A stretch of DNA of 64,000 bases, taken from positions 8,246,001 through 8,310,000 of the forward strand of contig JBHGNT010000012.1 in NCBI GenBank assembly GCA_043228905.1, written 5' to 3'. Within the stretch, counting starts at the first letter, position 1. Each line of letters starts with the position of its first letter. The position numbers were made by a program, and so were the translations under genes. The notes under the pieces are model-generated. The model saw only the letters and a program-made list of their open reading frames with translations, did no database searches and was not told the origin of the DNA. This DNA is from Azolla caroliniana (Eukaryota; Polypodiophyta). Positions 47,901 through 61,005 of this stretch are shown in pieces.

Positions 47901-50688
47901 TCTGCTTCATCCATGATTCATTGCAACAGGCCTTTGTACATCTGACGCTATCTGCTTCCTTTTGAACCTCTTCCCACAGTGGAAAGGGAAAAGATAAGGT
48001 CATGCATACAGGTCAAGCCTGTAACACTGATTACTATGTTTGTGACATTGCCCCATCACACATACAAACATTTTAACATACCATTTATCTATTGCCTGTG
48101 TGACGTAGGAAGCATATAGCTACTTATCCCATTATATTATTTAGCTATGTATGCGACCATTACTTTGCCTTTTGCTGCAGTTTGTGTCAACAACACCAGA
48201 TTTTAGCTCATCTGTTTTACCTTCATAACTTGTGATTGAAAGCCGTCACGCTTAGATTAATGTCCCTTTTTCTTAATAAAGGCACAGGGTCATGTTGTTC
48301 AAATGTAACAAGAAAAAAATACAGATGAAACAAAAGAAATGTTTCAGGTGAATCAAAAGAATTCCATTTGAACTGTTTCAGATGAAACAAAAGAAAAAAA
48401 TACAGATTCCATAAGATGAAACAAAGAAATGTATTAGGTGAAACGGTGAAAAATGAATTCCATTTGAATTGTTTCAGATGAAACAAAAGAAAAAAATACA
48501 GATTCCAGAAGATGAAAAAAGAAATTTTTCAGGGGAAACGGTGGATGAATCTAGAGTGATGGACGCTTTAACACTACCCAGAAAATACAATCCTATTTCT
48601 CTCCAGAACAACCCCAAAGGAATAGATTTATTTTTTGTGTTTAAAACTTTTGACTTTTTTTGCAAAACAAATCTCACTTTTTTGTTCAGATTTTTGTTTT
48701 CTATTATGTTCAAAAAAGTGTTCACCATTTTTCGTTCAGATTATTTTTGGGTTTCAAGACAAACTTTAATTTTTATGTTCAAAACAGATCCCTTTTACTG
48801 GTTCAAGCAAATTTTGGATTTTCTTCAGACTTTTAAGATTTTCTTAACTTTAGCCTCTCCTCCAAATTCTAGCCCAAGAAAAACTAGTTTGAGCAGCCAC
48901 AGCTAGATTTGTTTTGAAGTAATATATGGGTAAATGAAGGTGTATCTTCCATATTCTTTTAAAGCCTAAGCTATTAGTTATAAACTTTCACATCAGAGAA
49001 ACATGGGTGTATTACCTTGAGAAAAAAAAATCCATGAATAAAGTTAAATGGGTTTGCTACAGCAATTTTCTTGAGAGTTTCAAAGTATGTCTCTGAAAAT
49101 TTTATTTTACTATATGGTATTGAGCATTTACAGAGATTTTATTGTTCTATTTTAATAGAGGGATGCTGAAGCACACTTGCCAGATCTCACTACAAGGGAA
49201 GGCATAACTTTGTCTATGGAGGATATTGTCGATTCTCGAATTTGGTACTTACGATTTAGGTAAAAAGAATTGAAATTACGAGGACTTCAAATAATCCACG
49301 TCAACATGTTGCTGAGATATGAGTATGAACACTCAATAAATATAGTTGTTTCTTCTATGCAGATTTTGGCCGAATAACAAGAGTAGGATGTATTTGCTTG
49401 AAAATACTAGTATGTGCCCACACTTTCTCTATCTTGTATACATTTGGATTTTGAATATTTGGCACTAGGTTATGTATGCGTGATACACTAACAGACACGC
49501 ACACATGCATGCATTGTTATACTTAACATACAATACGTGTAGAATACGTATGCTAAGTATTCTACAAGTATTCTAACTTTTTAAAAAAAGTACTTAGAAT
49601 ACGTACTTTTGCGATAAAAGACATTAAATTCTTAGAATATGTGTAGAATACTTGTAAAATACATTAAATACTTCTTAAATTTTAATCATTTTTTTCAAAA
49701 TAGATCTTAAACTTTTTTGCAATGATAAATACTTGTTAAATACGTGAAAATTTGAAAAATGGCAGTTATAAAACATAGAATACATGTAGAATACTTCAGA
49801 GTATTCTAAACGTAGAATACACTTTTTTAACAACTATGCACACATGTATATATAGTGTTGAACATTGTTATTCACCATGGTTATTTGTTATACATATTAC
49901 AATTTCGTGTCATGCTTCTTCTAGTTATACCTTTTTCATTTGTTTTGGTAGGAGACTATGTAAAGACCCATAATCTTCAAGAAGGTGATTTCCTGATGCT
50001 TTATAAAGACGACCAGGCTGAAAAATATGTAAGTTGTTGGTCTCTTGAAAGTTGAAACAGTGCAGATGTATTGGAAAATTATATATGTAGTTTTACTTAT
50101 AGGAAACATTCCGAGAGATTCATCCCTGGGTTTTACTTTTATTTCCCAAAATACATCCCTGAGTTTTCATTAGATGACCCAAAATAGCACATATTATTGA
50201 GATAAATGACCCTATAACATGCCAAATGGTGCAAATAAATTGTATTTTGGGGGTTCACCAAGGCCACTTGGAGAATAAAAAACAATGACACAGATTTATC
50301 TCTTGGAGTTTTGTCCATAATTTATCACACCACCTTCGGAACCTAAACTTGTGAGTTCTCTTTATTTACTGTGTCTGAATATTAGGTAATACAAGCAAGG
50401 AAGGTCGCTCGGCTTGAAAATTCAACCACTGTAACTGGAAGAAAAGTACAACGGGCCAATGTCAGTGAGGGACGTAAGAGTGTATCACTTACCAAGAATC
50501 GGAAGGACAGGCATCGTACAGTATCAAGGAGGAATTCAACGGAAAAGAGTTCACAAAAGTCGCCAGTGAAAGAAGATCTGGTACAAGGATTTCAGGATGA
50601 TGTTTCAAGATTATTGCCTCAGCTGGAAAATGTCGACAAGATTGAGATTGATGACATGAACATCGAAGCAATTTTCGAGCTAAAATGA
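41930..50688 (+). CDS. ABI3: VP1/ABI3-type B3-domain transcription factor
   Basis: Eight exons with matching phases: 41930-43181, 43579-43650, 43901-44562, 44738-44854, 49159-49259, 49363-49409, 49952-50028 and 50386-50688, giving 876 residues. The B3 DNA-binding domain is at about 677-785: [68 protein letters not shown] basic B2-like stretch, [12 protein letters not shown], is near 608-620. The N-terminal 440 residues hold an Asn run, an acidic run and six copies of an FTS-QT-SF motif. ABI3/VP1 proteins bind RY elements and drive seed-maturation and desiccation genes; in non-seed plants they act in desiccation tolerance. Oddity: the B3 ENTGD motif reads ENTRD here because exon 6 ends in A. 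The exon 4 start could instead be 44762. FUS3-like features (QARK) leave the exact subfamily open. Confidence 0.88.
45847..46068. repeat. Three 74-base tandem repeats in intron 4 of the ABI3-like gene
   Basis: Units start at 45847, 45921 and 45995 and differ at only a few positions. They lie inside a 4.3 kb intron (44855-49158) that has no coding sequence. Confidence 0.9.
48310..48540. repeat. 96-base tandem repeat in intron 4 of the ABI3-like gene
   Basis: GAATTCCATTTGAA starts at 48359 and again at 48455, followed each time by TGTTTCAGATGAAAC and AAAAAAATACAGATTCCA. A partial unit precedes them. The open frame across the second unit has no recognised motif. Confidence 0.8.
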
Positions 50689-51784
50689 TCTTGGAAGAAT
50701 GTAGTAAAAAGAAAGGAAAGAAATAGAATTGACGTTGGGCCAAGATTTTTTATATCAATTTGAATACTCTCTCTATTGTATGATATCTAAAACTATTTGA
50801 TTGTTCTAGAAACAGAGAGAGTATTAGTTAAGACTGGGAAAACAAGAGGCTCAGTGTTTCCCAAATTGAGTTTTCGCAAGTTGCTTTTACTTGTTTGAGA
50901 AGATAGATTGATTATCTCTACTGTAATCAAAACAGTGAAGGGACTCTCTAATGGCATAAGTACCTAGTCTTCCAAACTAGGGAACTGAGAGAGATAAAAA
51001 AAAACCCATCTAACTTACTGTTCTCAAACTTGGGTTATGAGTGAAATACAGATACGCGCACACATGTGTGATTTCCAATCATTTTTCTCAATAAAGATAT
51101 TAAGTCTTTACTGCAGAGAGAATACTGATTTCCAAATCATTCTTGTTATAAAGTTGCAAAATCTTCCTTCTTTTCTTTCTTTCATCTAAGGAATTCAAAT
51201 AACCATGTTTTGCCACAATTTTAAGGCAGAACATTTCCGTCAATCATAGCCTCTCCCTCTATCTCTAACAAACACGTATAGATCTTCTTTTTGTCTACTA
51301 AGGTGTTGATGATAACTGAGAGTGCATTCTTTTTGTTTTTCCAGGAAGATAAAGTGAATTAACAAAAGATACAAGCAGACAATGCCTCTTTCTCTCTATG
51401 GAATAAATAGTAAACTGACCTGGAAAACATATATGTATGTATCAGTGAATCAATCAGATGAAGGAAGGAGAAGAAGATGATGATGATGATGATGATGGTG
51501 ATGGTGATGGTGAATGGAAAATGGCAAATGGCGATATGGTTAGGTTACGCAGAAACACTGAGATCTGATAAGATCGCAGATTTGATTGCCTAATTCACTT
51601 GCGAGAACAGCAGGGAACACAGAGAGAGAGAGAGGAGAGGGGTATGGCGCGTGAGATTACGGAAAACCAAAAGGAAAGATGGGAGGGTAGTGGTGTGGAA
51701 TTTCGCGAAATCATGAAAACTCTCTCTCTCAATCTCTTTTATCACAATTAACAATCGCAAGTGCGCGGCTTAACGGTTTAAACA
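50689..51784. other. 3' flank of the ABI3-like gene
   Basis: Probably 3' untranslated region, then intergenic DNA. A (GAT)n / (GGT GAT)n run occurs at 51476-51515 and short (GA)n near 51620. No gene is recognised. Confidence 0.45.
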
Positions 51785-52210
51785 GTTTGGTTTGGTTTGG
51801 TTCGGTTCGGTTCAAGTTCAGGTTTTAAAAAATGGTTCGGTTCGGTTCAAGTTCAAGTTCAGGTTTTAAAAAATGGTTCGGTTCGGTTCAATTTCAAGTT
51901 CGGGTTTTTTAAAACGGTTCGGTTCGGTTTTGGTTTGGTTAAAACTGTTAGAAACGGTTTTTTATTTTTTTTTCAATTTAAAAATTTAATATTTTCATTT
52001 TCAAGCCTTATTCTCACGTTTTAGGAAAATCTTTAAAATTTTAAAACAGTAAAATTTAAAATAATGAGATATTCCTAAGTTCAAAACCCGAAACCGAACT
52101 ATGTAACCACAGCTTTAACAGTTTGAATTTTTTTAAACGGTTCGATTTAACAATTTCATGGTTCGGTTCAATTTAGTTCAAGTTTCAAAAATTTTTAACA
52201 GGTTAATCGC
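51785..52210. repeat. GGTTCGG minisatellite
   Basis: Two to three 47-50 base units of the form GGTTCGGTTCAAGTTCAGG followed by TTTTAAAAAATGGTTCGG, then decayed repeats to about 52200. Related to the repeat at 10260-10460. Confidence 0.75.
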
Positions 52211-52244
52211 AATTAGAGTAATTAATCTCTTTTATCGCAATTAG

Positions 52245-52330
52245 CTTAACTTAGTGGTAAATTGTTACACCACTACTACTAGTAACACTATCTCTTGGGT
52301 TCAAGGCCCAATTTTCTCACCTCTTTTACT
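52245..52330 (+). mobile_element. tRNA-derived SINE copy
   Basis: CTTAGTGGTAAATTG (A-box-like) is followed by GGGTTCAAGGCCC (B-box-like) about 45 bases later, then ATTTTCTCACCTC. It aligns over its whole length with the minus-strand copy at 23362-23464. Confidence 0.65.
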
Positions 52331-55300
52331 CCATAGATAAACAACGGATTTTTGTAGCCTCGACTACCACGATACCGCTCCCCTTGCATATGTCATGATG
52401 TATTTGTACGTGGACCACCTGGTATCTACATTAGCCGACATGTCCAAATCCGTAAAGCCTTCCAGTAGGGGTTTACTTGAGCCGAATCGGAGGCACATGC
52501 TCGAGATGCCTTTTTGGTACAAAAGGATCCACTTGATGGCAGTCTTGCGCTCTCTTCCCATATTGATCATGAACCGGCTCACCACTCCGACTACATATCC
52601 GATGTTCGACCGGGTACACAACATTGCGTACATCAGGCTTCCGATGGCATAGGCATATTGTACCTTCATCATCTCAACTTTCTCCAACTTTGTCTTCGGG
52701 CTTTGTTTCGCGGACAACTTGTAGTTTGTCGGAAGTGTTGACCCGACCGACTTTGCATCCGCCATGTTGAACCTCTGGAGCACCTTTTTCACATACTTCT
52801 CCTATGATAGCCACAATAACTTCTTTGTCCAGTCCCGGACTATGTGCATCCCCAAGATTTGTCTCGCCAGACCCATATCTTTCATTGAGGACCTGCTAAA
52901 GGCCTTCTTCAGCGTCCCGATTTTGATATGGTCTCGTCCGACGATCAACATGTCATCCACGTGCAACAAGAGTATTAGGAGGTCTCCTCCGTCGAACTTC
53001 TTCACGAACACGCAGTGGTCGGCCTACGTCTTGTGATATCCTTGGTCGGTCATGAAGGAGTCGAACTTCCGGTACCATTGCCGAGGAGCTTGCTTCAATC
53101 CGTATAAGCGCTTCTTCAACCGGCATACCAGGTTCTCCTTCCCTTTCTTGATGAATCCTTCCGGTTGTTGCATATAGATCTCCTCTTCAAGGTCACCATG
53201 CAGGAATGTCATCTTGACATCTAGTTGCTTGACTTCGAGGTCCATGCTTGCCATTATGCTCAAAACTGTCTGGATGGATGTCATCTTCACTACTGGAGCA
53301 AAAATCTTGTCGAAATCCACTCTTTTCTTCTACTAGAAGCCCTTCACCACAATGCAGTCTTTGTACCCCGGTGGATTTCCGGCGTATCCTGGTTTCAACT
53401 TGTACACCCATTGATTTCAGAGCGCCCTCTTTCCTTTCGGCAGCTCCATCAAATTGTATGTGTGGTTGTCATGCAGGGAATCCATCTCATCCTGCATGGC
53501 ACTTAATCACTTGTGGTTGTGGGTGTCTTTCTTTGCTTCTTTGAAGCTCTCTGGCTCCCCCTCGTCATTAGCAAAACATGCTCTTCATCCGGAAATCTTC
53601 GAGGGGGCCTTCTCTCTATAAGAGGGTATCTTCTTCCTTGGTTTTCGGCCACTGGTTCTTCAGTTGGTTCTTCATTTGGATCTGATTCGGGGACTTGTCT
53701 AGTTTTGGTGTTCGGACCTTCGGTCATTCTAGTTCCCTGACTGAATCCAACTCCCGACTGGCTTCCGACTGTCAATTCGAATTCGATCGACTCTCCAAGT
53801 TCTTTGGTCGATTGTCGGCTTCCAACTGTTCGGGAGGATGTGGTCCTCTCCAACTCCTAGTCGACAATAGTCTTCTCCTCCATGAAGACTATGTATTGAC
53901 TCCAAATGACCTTCTTGTCGACTAAGTCCCATAGTTGGTGGCCGAATTCATCGTCGCCGTATCCAAGGAATATGCATCGTTGAGTCTTCGGGTTTAGTTT
54001 TCCCCGTTTTTCCTTTGTGATATGTACATAGGCAAGACAACTGAACACCTTCAGATGCTGGTACGAAATGTCTTTGCTAGTCCACACTATGTGTGGTACA
54101 TCTCCATCCAAGGATGCTGAGGGTGATCTATTTATCACATTCATTGATGTCATCAGCGCCTCAACCCAGAATGTCTTGGACAGATTGGCATGTGCAAGCA
54201 TACTCTAGACTCTCTCGATTACGGTCCGGTTCATTCTCTCAACCAGGACGTTAAGCTCCGGTGCCTTCGGCATGGTGTACTCGAGCCAAATTCCCTTCGA
54301 CCGAGAGTAATCCTCGAACTGCCTTCGATATTCACCTCTATTGTCCGCTCGGATTGCTTTCAGCTTCCAACCGTGGAGACCCACAACTTCTATTTGTGGT
54401 CATCTATGAAAGTCACGAAGTACTGCAATCTGACATGTGACTCACGGAGCATACATCGGTATGCACAAGTTCATGCGGTGCCTTCCGTCTCATCAGTGGT
54501 CTTGACTGAAAAGAGGTTTTTTTCTACTTGCCGGCCAAGCAATCAATGCACTTCTCAAGTTGCACGTTCTTCACCTCCGGAATGTGGTTATCTTCGATAA
54601 GTCTCTACATCCCCTTCTAGCTCATGTGACACAACCTCTTATGCCACAGCTCACTGGTAGTGTCAGATGCAATGTTCACTTCTTCCCGGCATATCCGGGC
54701 ATGCATCAGGTACAAGGTGTTGATCTTCTAGGCACATGCCACGATCAAGCTTCCTCTGCGAAATGTCATTGTGTCATTCCGGATGTTACTCGTGTAGCCT
54801 TCATCATCCAACCAATCGGCTGATGTCAGGTTCAGTCAAACCTCTGAAACATGTAAGACATCTTTCAACAACAGCTTGCACCCGGTTGATGTTGTCAACC
54901 ACACTCCTATGCCGACAATTTGGCATGATCCTTCATTCCCCATCCTTACATAGTCGTGATCTCCGGCTCTGTAAGGTGAGAAGCACTTCTAGTCAGAGGT
55001 CAGATGAAATGATGCTCGACAGTCGACCACCAACATCATTTCATCGTTGACAAGGTGTAGCTCACTCTCCTCAGTGATGAGCAGTAATTCCTCTTCACTT
55101 GTCGCAATTGTTGATGTTCCTCTTATTTTCAAAATCTTCTTCTGTTCAGATTTGTCAGCTCCCCTTTTTGCTTTTCAAAAGTGTCAATAGTTCTTTTGGA
55201 AATGCTATCCCGGTTTCCCACAATAGAAACAAGTAGGTTTCCCCCTCGACTTCGATCTCGTCCCTAACTTTTCCCGGTTCTAGGGACTTCTGTTCCGGCC

Positions 55301-55966
55301 TCTTCCCCAATTTGAGTCGGTTTTGGTAATTAAGGCCTTTGGGTTGGTTCTACCCTTCCGGTCTGGCATTGCCCATTGTGATGACCAACGTCTCCCAACT
55401 ATCCGGAAGGGATCCGAGCAACAACAATGCCAATACCTCGTTGGCTAGTGGTACTTCGAGCAAGGTAGTCTGGTTTATTAGTCCCTAGAAAGCATTCATA
55501 TGCTCTGCCATACTGGCACCTGAGCCTCACTATTTTCTGGAATACTGAGACTCGGTTCATAGCATTCTTGTTCTCTAACATAATGCCAATATTCTCCATC
55601 CTGATACCTGAGCCTCACTATTTTCCGGAATACCGAGACTCGATTCACAATATTCTTGTTCTCTAACATAATGCCAATATTCTCCCAAAGGATGTCATCC
55701 TTGTTCTCTTGAAGTTATTGTATAGGCTCATGTCAATGAAGCATCTTATGTATGTTGTCGTCTTCATATGCATTACTTCCTAGGTCATGGCATCAATCTT
55801 GTCTGGTCTTTTGTCTCCAAACTATACCGGTAGCCAGAGATCTTTAACCACCAACATGTCTCTCATCTTCGATTTCCAAACTGAGTAGTTAGAGCCGATG
55901 AGCTTGAACATGCCTCCGAATGAGTATTCCATTTTCTTTGAAGTTTACAACCTTGCTCTGATACCA
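52331..55966 (-). mobile_element. Ty1/copia relic without LTRs
   Basis: Read on the minus strand from the primer site: gag-like FKLIGSNYSVWKSKMRDMLV (near 55850), a CCHC-type knuckle and protease region (55000-55250), integrase (54200-54600 and 53857-54201 with LKVFSCLAYVHI), a proline-rich linker, reverse transcriptase (53024-53320 with LDVKMTFLHGDLEEEIYMQQ; active site HVDD near 52950), and RNase H (ALCTRSNIGYVVG near 52610, TRWSTYKYIMTYARGAVSW near 52390). It ends inside RNase H next to the SINE. Every domain is interrupted by stops. Neither LTR remains; the right one was probably lost at the LINE insertion. Confidence 0.9.
55955..55966 (-). other. Primer binding site of the copia element (initiator Met tRNA)
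   Basis: The minus strand reads TGGTATCAGAGC, complementary to the 3' end of initiator methionine tRNA, the normal primer of plant copia elements. It fixes the orientation and the 5' end of the internal region. Confidence 0.9.
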
Positions 55967-55989
55967 ATTTGCGATGGTAGTGCAAACCA

Positions 55990-57060
55990 TCCAACCTCAT
56001 CATTACCCTATGCTCACATTTAGAGGTGAACATATACAATTTGTTTGAAACTTTAAATATCTTGGTATTGATGTACCCACCACAAATAAATGGAGTGCAT
56101 GCTTTGATTCTAGGCTCCAAGCTAGTTGGAGATCATATTACCTTTTAGAGAACCAATGCAACCAAAATGATACTTGTGGATGGGAAGTAAAACTAATGTT
56201 GTTCAATGCCATGGTAACTCAAGTATTGCTTTATGGAGTAGAAGTATGGGGTGGCACTATCTCCCTTAATGCATGGAATGAGATTGAGAAAATTCAAAAG
56301 ATGTTTTTAAGGAGGTAATTAGAAGTTAAATGCACTACCTCTTACCAAGTTATGCTCCTGGAAATAGGTGTTCGACCCATAGAAAGATTTGCACTACAAA
56401 GTGTATATAAATACATTACAAAAGTCAAGAATATGCCGAATCATCGATTACCACATCTTGCTTGGAATGTTGGATGTAAACTACAAAAGAATCATAAGAG
56501 TAAGATTCCCTCATCCTATTGGGTTGTTGACATAAGGAAATGGTTTAGAAGATGGGGTGTGGATGATCTTTTAAAGCTTTCGGGTGATGTTATGCATTAT
56601 GTAATGATTGAGGAAAGGTTGGTGGAATCATTAAGGATGAAGTGGGAAGATGCTAAGAGGACAAAGCTAGAATACTACATTGCAAATGTCAACCCTGAAT
56701 GTTAGTCTCAATATAAAGTAAGAATGCCTATTGATCTTATCCAATCTTATCTCATTACCAATATGAGTAGTAATGCTTGTAGAGCCCTTACACTACTTCA
56801 CACTCGATCTCACAAGTTAGGTATTGAAGTTGCATCATGGTATCAAAATGTAATGAATTTGAAGACATGTAAAGTATGCAATGAAGGCATGGTAGAGGAT
56901 GAAAGTCACTCGCACTTCACATGCTCGACATATAGTGCAATTCATTCAAGATATGTTGATATACTAAGAGGGAGTGATAACTTACGTGCCATACTTAAGA
57001 CACCACTCAGAAGGTCAAAATTGGTCTGTTTATGGACGATAAAAATTCTAATTCTAATTC
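55990..57060 (+). mobile_element. LINE fragment: C-terminal half of ORF2
   Basis: Translates as NILVLMYPPQ-type sequence followed by MLFNAMVTQVLLYGVEVWGG (near 56200), then an open part at 56352-57010 interrupted by one TAG at 56703. The C-terminal zinc-like motif is CKVCNEGMVEDESHSHFTC near 56870-56930. It resembles LINE-A and LINE-B, not L1. The 3' end is followed by (ATTCTA)n near 57045-57062. Only the part after the reverse transcriptase palm remains. Confidence 0.8.
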
Positions 57061-57418
57061 TCGGCTTGGTGGTTTACACCCAAATTCGTTCCTTGCCATG
57101 GGCAGCTAGGCCACATGTCATAGCTTGCAACCGGTATCCCTTAGGATATTAAAAATTTGTCTATGTATGTATGGATGTTTATATCTATCTATCTTTGGAA
57201 ATAAAGAGAATCTCAGAGGGGTATTGCCAGGAAATAAAGAGAATCTGAGGGGGGGTATCCATCGAGAGCTGTTGTGTGAAATTAGAGAAGACATGGTGGT
57301 GCTGCTGGTGTTGTCAGGTGTCTAGTGCTTTTTTGTTTCTCAATTCCCAAGTCTTTTGTTTTCTTCTTTCTGAACAAGGAAGGAGGAAGACAGAAGAGGG
57401 AAGAAGAACATCGGAAAG
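57061..57418 (+). promoter_or_regulatory. Upstream region of INTS7
   Basis: Short region between the LINE tail and the INTS7 start, including a GAAATAAAGAGAATCT direct repeat near 57199 and 57231 and (CTAT)n near 57181. The promoter must lie here or within the LINE fragment. I see no clear TATA box. Confidence 0.4.
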
Positions 57419-60400
57419 ATGGATGAAATCCCAGCTGCAAGTGCTATGCAATGGAATCTAGACTTGGACCGAGGCTTAAGGTCTCAGAAAACAGGTAAAC
57501 CATTTCTTCTCTATATAAATACATATGCATATATGTCTACGGATATATGTATATGTATATGTCCTGTATTTCTTAAAAAGGAAGAGTGACAGAGATATCT
57601 TGCATTTGTATGTTGTAACAAATATGAGACCTAAAAATAGATGAAAATTGCTTTAGCTCCTCAAAAGATGAAGAAGAAAATTTTGTACGCACACATGCAT
57701 ACATGCATATGTATGCATATAATATGTAAACATGAGTAACTGGTACCAATCAGGAGATGTTCCTGCTCACTGGATAGAGGATCATAGATGTCTTTGGATT
57801 ATCCAAGAAACAATGATCTTCATTGAGCTCAATGGGGGTTGCATGCAGGGTGTCTCTTAGCATATCTGTGGTTGTGCCAACATTTCATATTATCTAGGAA
57901 ACAATGATCGGCATTGAGGGTGTCTTACATATTGCAAGCTATGCTAACACGTGATTGTTAATGTCAGCCATTGCTTCAAAGGAAATGTGCAAAACTATTG
58001 GAAATGCAGACTTCGTGACATGAACGTGTTAAAAATCAAAGAAGGTTGTTGGGGGCAGGGGAGAGAAAAATATATATTAATGTCTATTAGAGGCCAAAAT
58101 ATGCCTATGAGTCAAATCATTATTACAAATATGGGTGAATTCATGTTACCCATAACTGAAACAGAAATAAAAGATCTAGGTTTTGTAAAGCTCCATGGTC
58201 ATGATCTTAATTCAACTAGAGAAATGATTTTAGTGATGTTTGCATGCATGAAGTGCATAATTAATAGAATGAGCTGAGTAATGGTGACTGGACCTGATAT
58301 CCAAGGTTCTTGCAGTGCATCTGGGTGTGCTTTTGCGGATCAAACAACGGGAGCAATGATCTCCATGATCTGGAGATGTGCCTTATATCTTAGTAATCAC
58401 CATCCACGTTGTCGCTGGCTTTCTTGAGCTAGTAGAACCATGGACCTATGGAATAAATCAGTACAATGCGACAGTCATTGCTTCCCAAGTGCTAATATAA
58501 TGGTTGATTCTCTATGCTTTTGAAGTTTGAGTAAGTTTTAGCCAAAGTGTCGTGGGTCAGCCTCTCCATTATTTTTAAATGGTGGTGAAGTTGGCATAGA
58601 GAGTGGCATATTTCTTTTTTATGTGCTTTAAGTTCGCTACCTACGCAAAACAAATCCTCATGTTCAATCCCTCTCTCACATAATTTTCAAGAACTTTTGG
58701 CTATAGGTATGCAAAGTACTTGTCCTGTTTTAGTCTCGAGTTGGTGGGAGGAAACTCTAAGTTGGCCTATTACTTTACGAGAAGTATGTGGTATGTAGAC
58801 ATCCATGTATCTTGGTCTTTTTATGAATCATCCTCTAAGAACAGAAAATGATCTCTTCAATAGGCCATCTTTGGGGGAAGAGGTTCCCTTAGGGTGATCC
58901 AAGGCTTTTGGGTATAGAACTGCCATAGACCTTGCCACAATACTTTGTTTCATTTGTCACTTTTGAGAGAGAGAAAGAAGAAAGAAAGAAAGATATATTA
59001 ACATCTTTTAAGAGGCCAAAATGGCCTATAAGACCAAACAAGAGATTACATCTTAAGTGTTGTCTCATCTTTGAGAACAACAAATCAAAATAAAATAAAT
59101 ATTACACCATAAATATAAAAGTAAATAAGATAAAAAGAGACAAGGGAATCTGGTTTTCGGCACATGTGAGATTCTCAAGTTAGATATATTATAGCGTTTG
59201 TCTTCGAAAGATCTCTAGCATAGGTCGATCCAAAGAGAGAGAGAAAGAAAGAAAGATATATTAATGTCTTTTAAGAGGCCAAAATGGCCTATAAGACCAA
59301 ACAAGAGATTACATCTTAAGTGTTGTCTCGTCATTGAGAACATTTCAAAATAAAATAAATATTACACAGTAAATATAAAAGTAAATAAGATGAAAAGAAA
59401 AGAAACAAGGGAATCTGGTTTTTGGCACATGTGAGATTCTCAAGCTGATATATTTTAGCTTTTGTCTTTGAAAGATCTCTAGCATAGGTCAATCCAAAAT
59501 GGAAATGTCTCGGAAGCGAGGGAAGCACCTACGATGGCGGGAGATAATGGCTTTCATCTATCAATGGCAAGGGTGTCAGGGTCGTGGTCCATGGAGCCGG
59601 GGCTTTTAAGAAAGAAAGAAAGAAAGAAAGACATACTAACGTCTTTTAAGAGGCCAAAATGGCCTATAAGACAAGAGATTACATCTTAAGTGTTGTCGCG
59701 TCTTTGAGAACAACAAATCAAAATAAAATCAATATTGCGAGCTAAATATAAAAGTAAATAAGATAAAAAGAGACTACAGAATTTGGTTTTCGGCACACAT
59801 AAGATTCTCAAGTTAGATATATTATAACTTTTGTATTCGAAGGTCTCCATCATAGGTGGATCCAAAATGGAGAGGTCTCCGAAGCAAGGGAAGCACCTGC
59901 AATGGCAGGAGATAAATCATAACAGCCTTTATTTGTCGATGACAAGGGTGGTGAGCTTGTGGTCCATGGGGCCAGGGCCTACGTGCATGACAAATTGCTA
60001 TTGCTCGATCTATTGTAACCCCCCCTTTGTGTTATGTCTCGGTCAGGAGCCCATTTGTGTATCCCTTGATTGACTTGTAGCATTAGTAGGAGTGATGGGC
60101 CTAAAGAAAGTTGTGACTGTTCTTTGTGGATGAGCTGGTGTGGTACTATCGTCATTCAACAACTTTTCCCAATGTCTCTTGAGTTCTAGCAAGAAAAGTC
60201 CTAGGCACTGTTGGTTTGAATATTCCATTACCTTACATAGTGAGCCAAAGCCTTGTTTAAGGAGGCAATGGTATCTCCCTCTTATTTCATAGAAGACACT
60301 ATAGTGGCAAACCTAGTGTTCTTCGAATTCCACTTCTTGATGACACAATTGGCAAATTCTTTCTTGTAGAAGTATTTGTGTATATCTGCCTACCTCAGTC

Positions 60401-60932
60401 TGTAACTGTGTGATGAAGTTTGCAACTGCCCTATCACACTGCGCAACGCATAGGATAGGTGTATGTCCATATAAGATGACACTTTCGATCTTCATGACAT
60501 TCTTTATCAAACCTATTTTTTTTTAACTACATTTCTTGATGCATTTCCAAGATGTGTGTTTGGTCAAAAAGCTTTTGTTTGTGCATGAGAAAATTACTTT
60601 CTTAAAAGCTTCCCATTTGCATTCTAGTGTGGCACCATGTTAAATCTTTGTCATTTGTAGCATATCTTCAACCATCTTGGAATACATGGGCGCTTGTTCA
60701 AGGTTCATGCTCAAATACAATTGTTTATCATCTTCAAAGACCGTCTCACAATCAAACCTATTGATACATTTGAGGTCAATACTTAAAGTACTATGATTGG
60801 ATTCCGGTGTCCATTCACCAAGTTAGAATTCGTGTATGCAATCTAAAATAACTTTGGAAAGTAGCACATAGTCAATCACGAGAGATAGATAGATAGATAT
60901 ATTATATTATCGTCTTCGGAGGTCAAATATGA

Positions 60933-61005
<73 letters not shown>

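Noticed and set aside
48469-48906. Open frame of 145 codons inside intron 4 of the ABI3-like gene
   Set aside because: Covers the 96-base repeat and a T-rich region, Phe-rich, no motif; GT-AG exons join cleanly across it.
53225-55050. Plus-strand open frames within the copia element
   Set aside because: Shadows of the minus-strand gag-pol; they show no motifs of their own.
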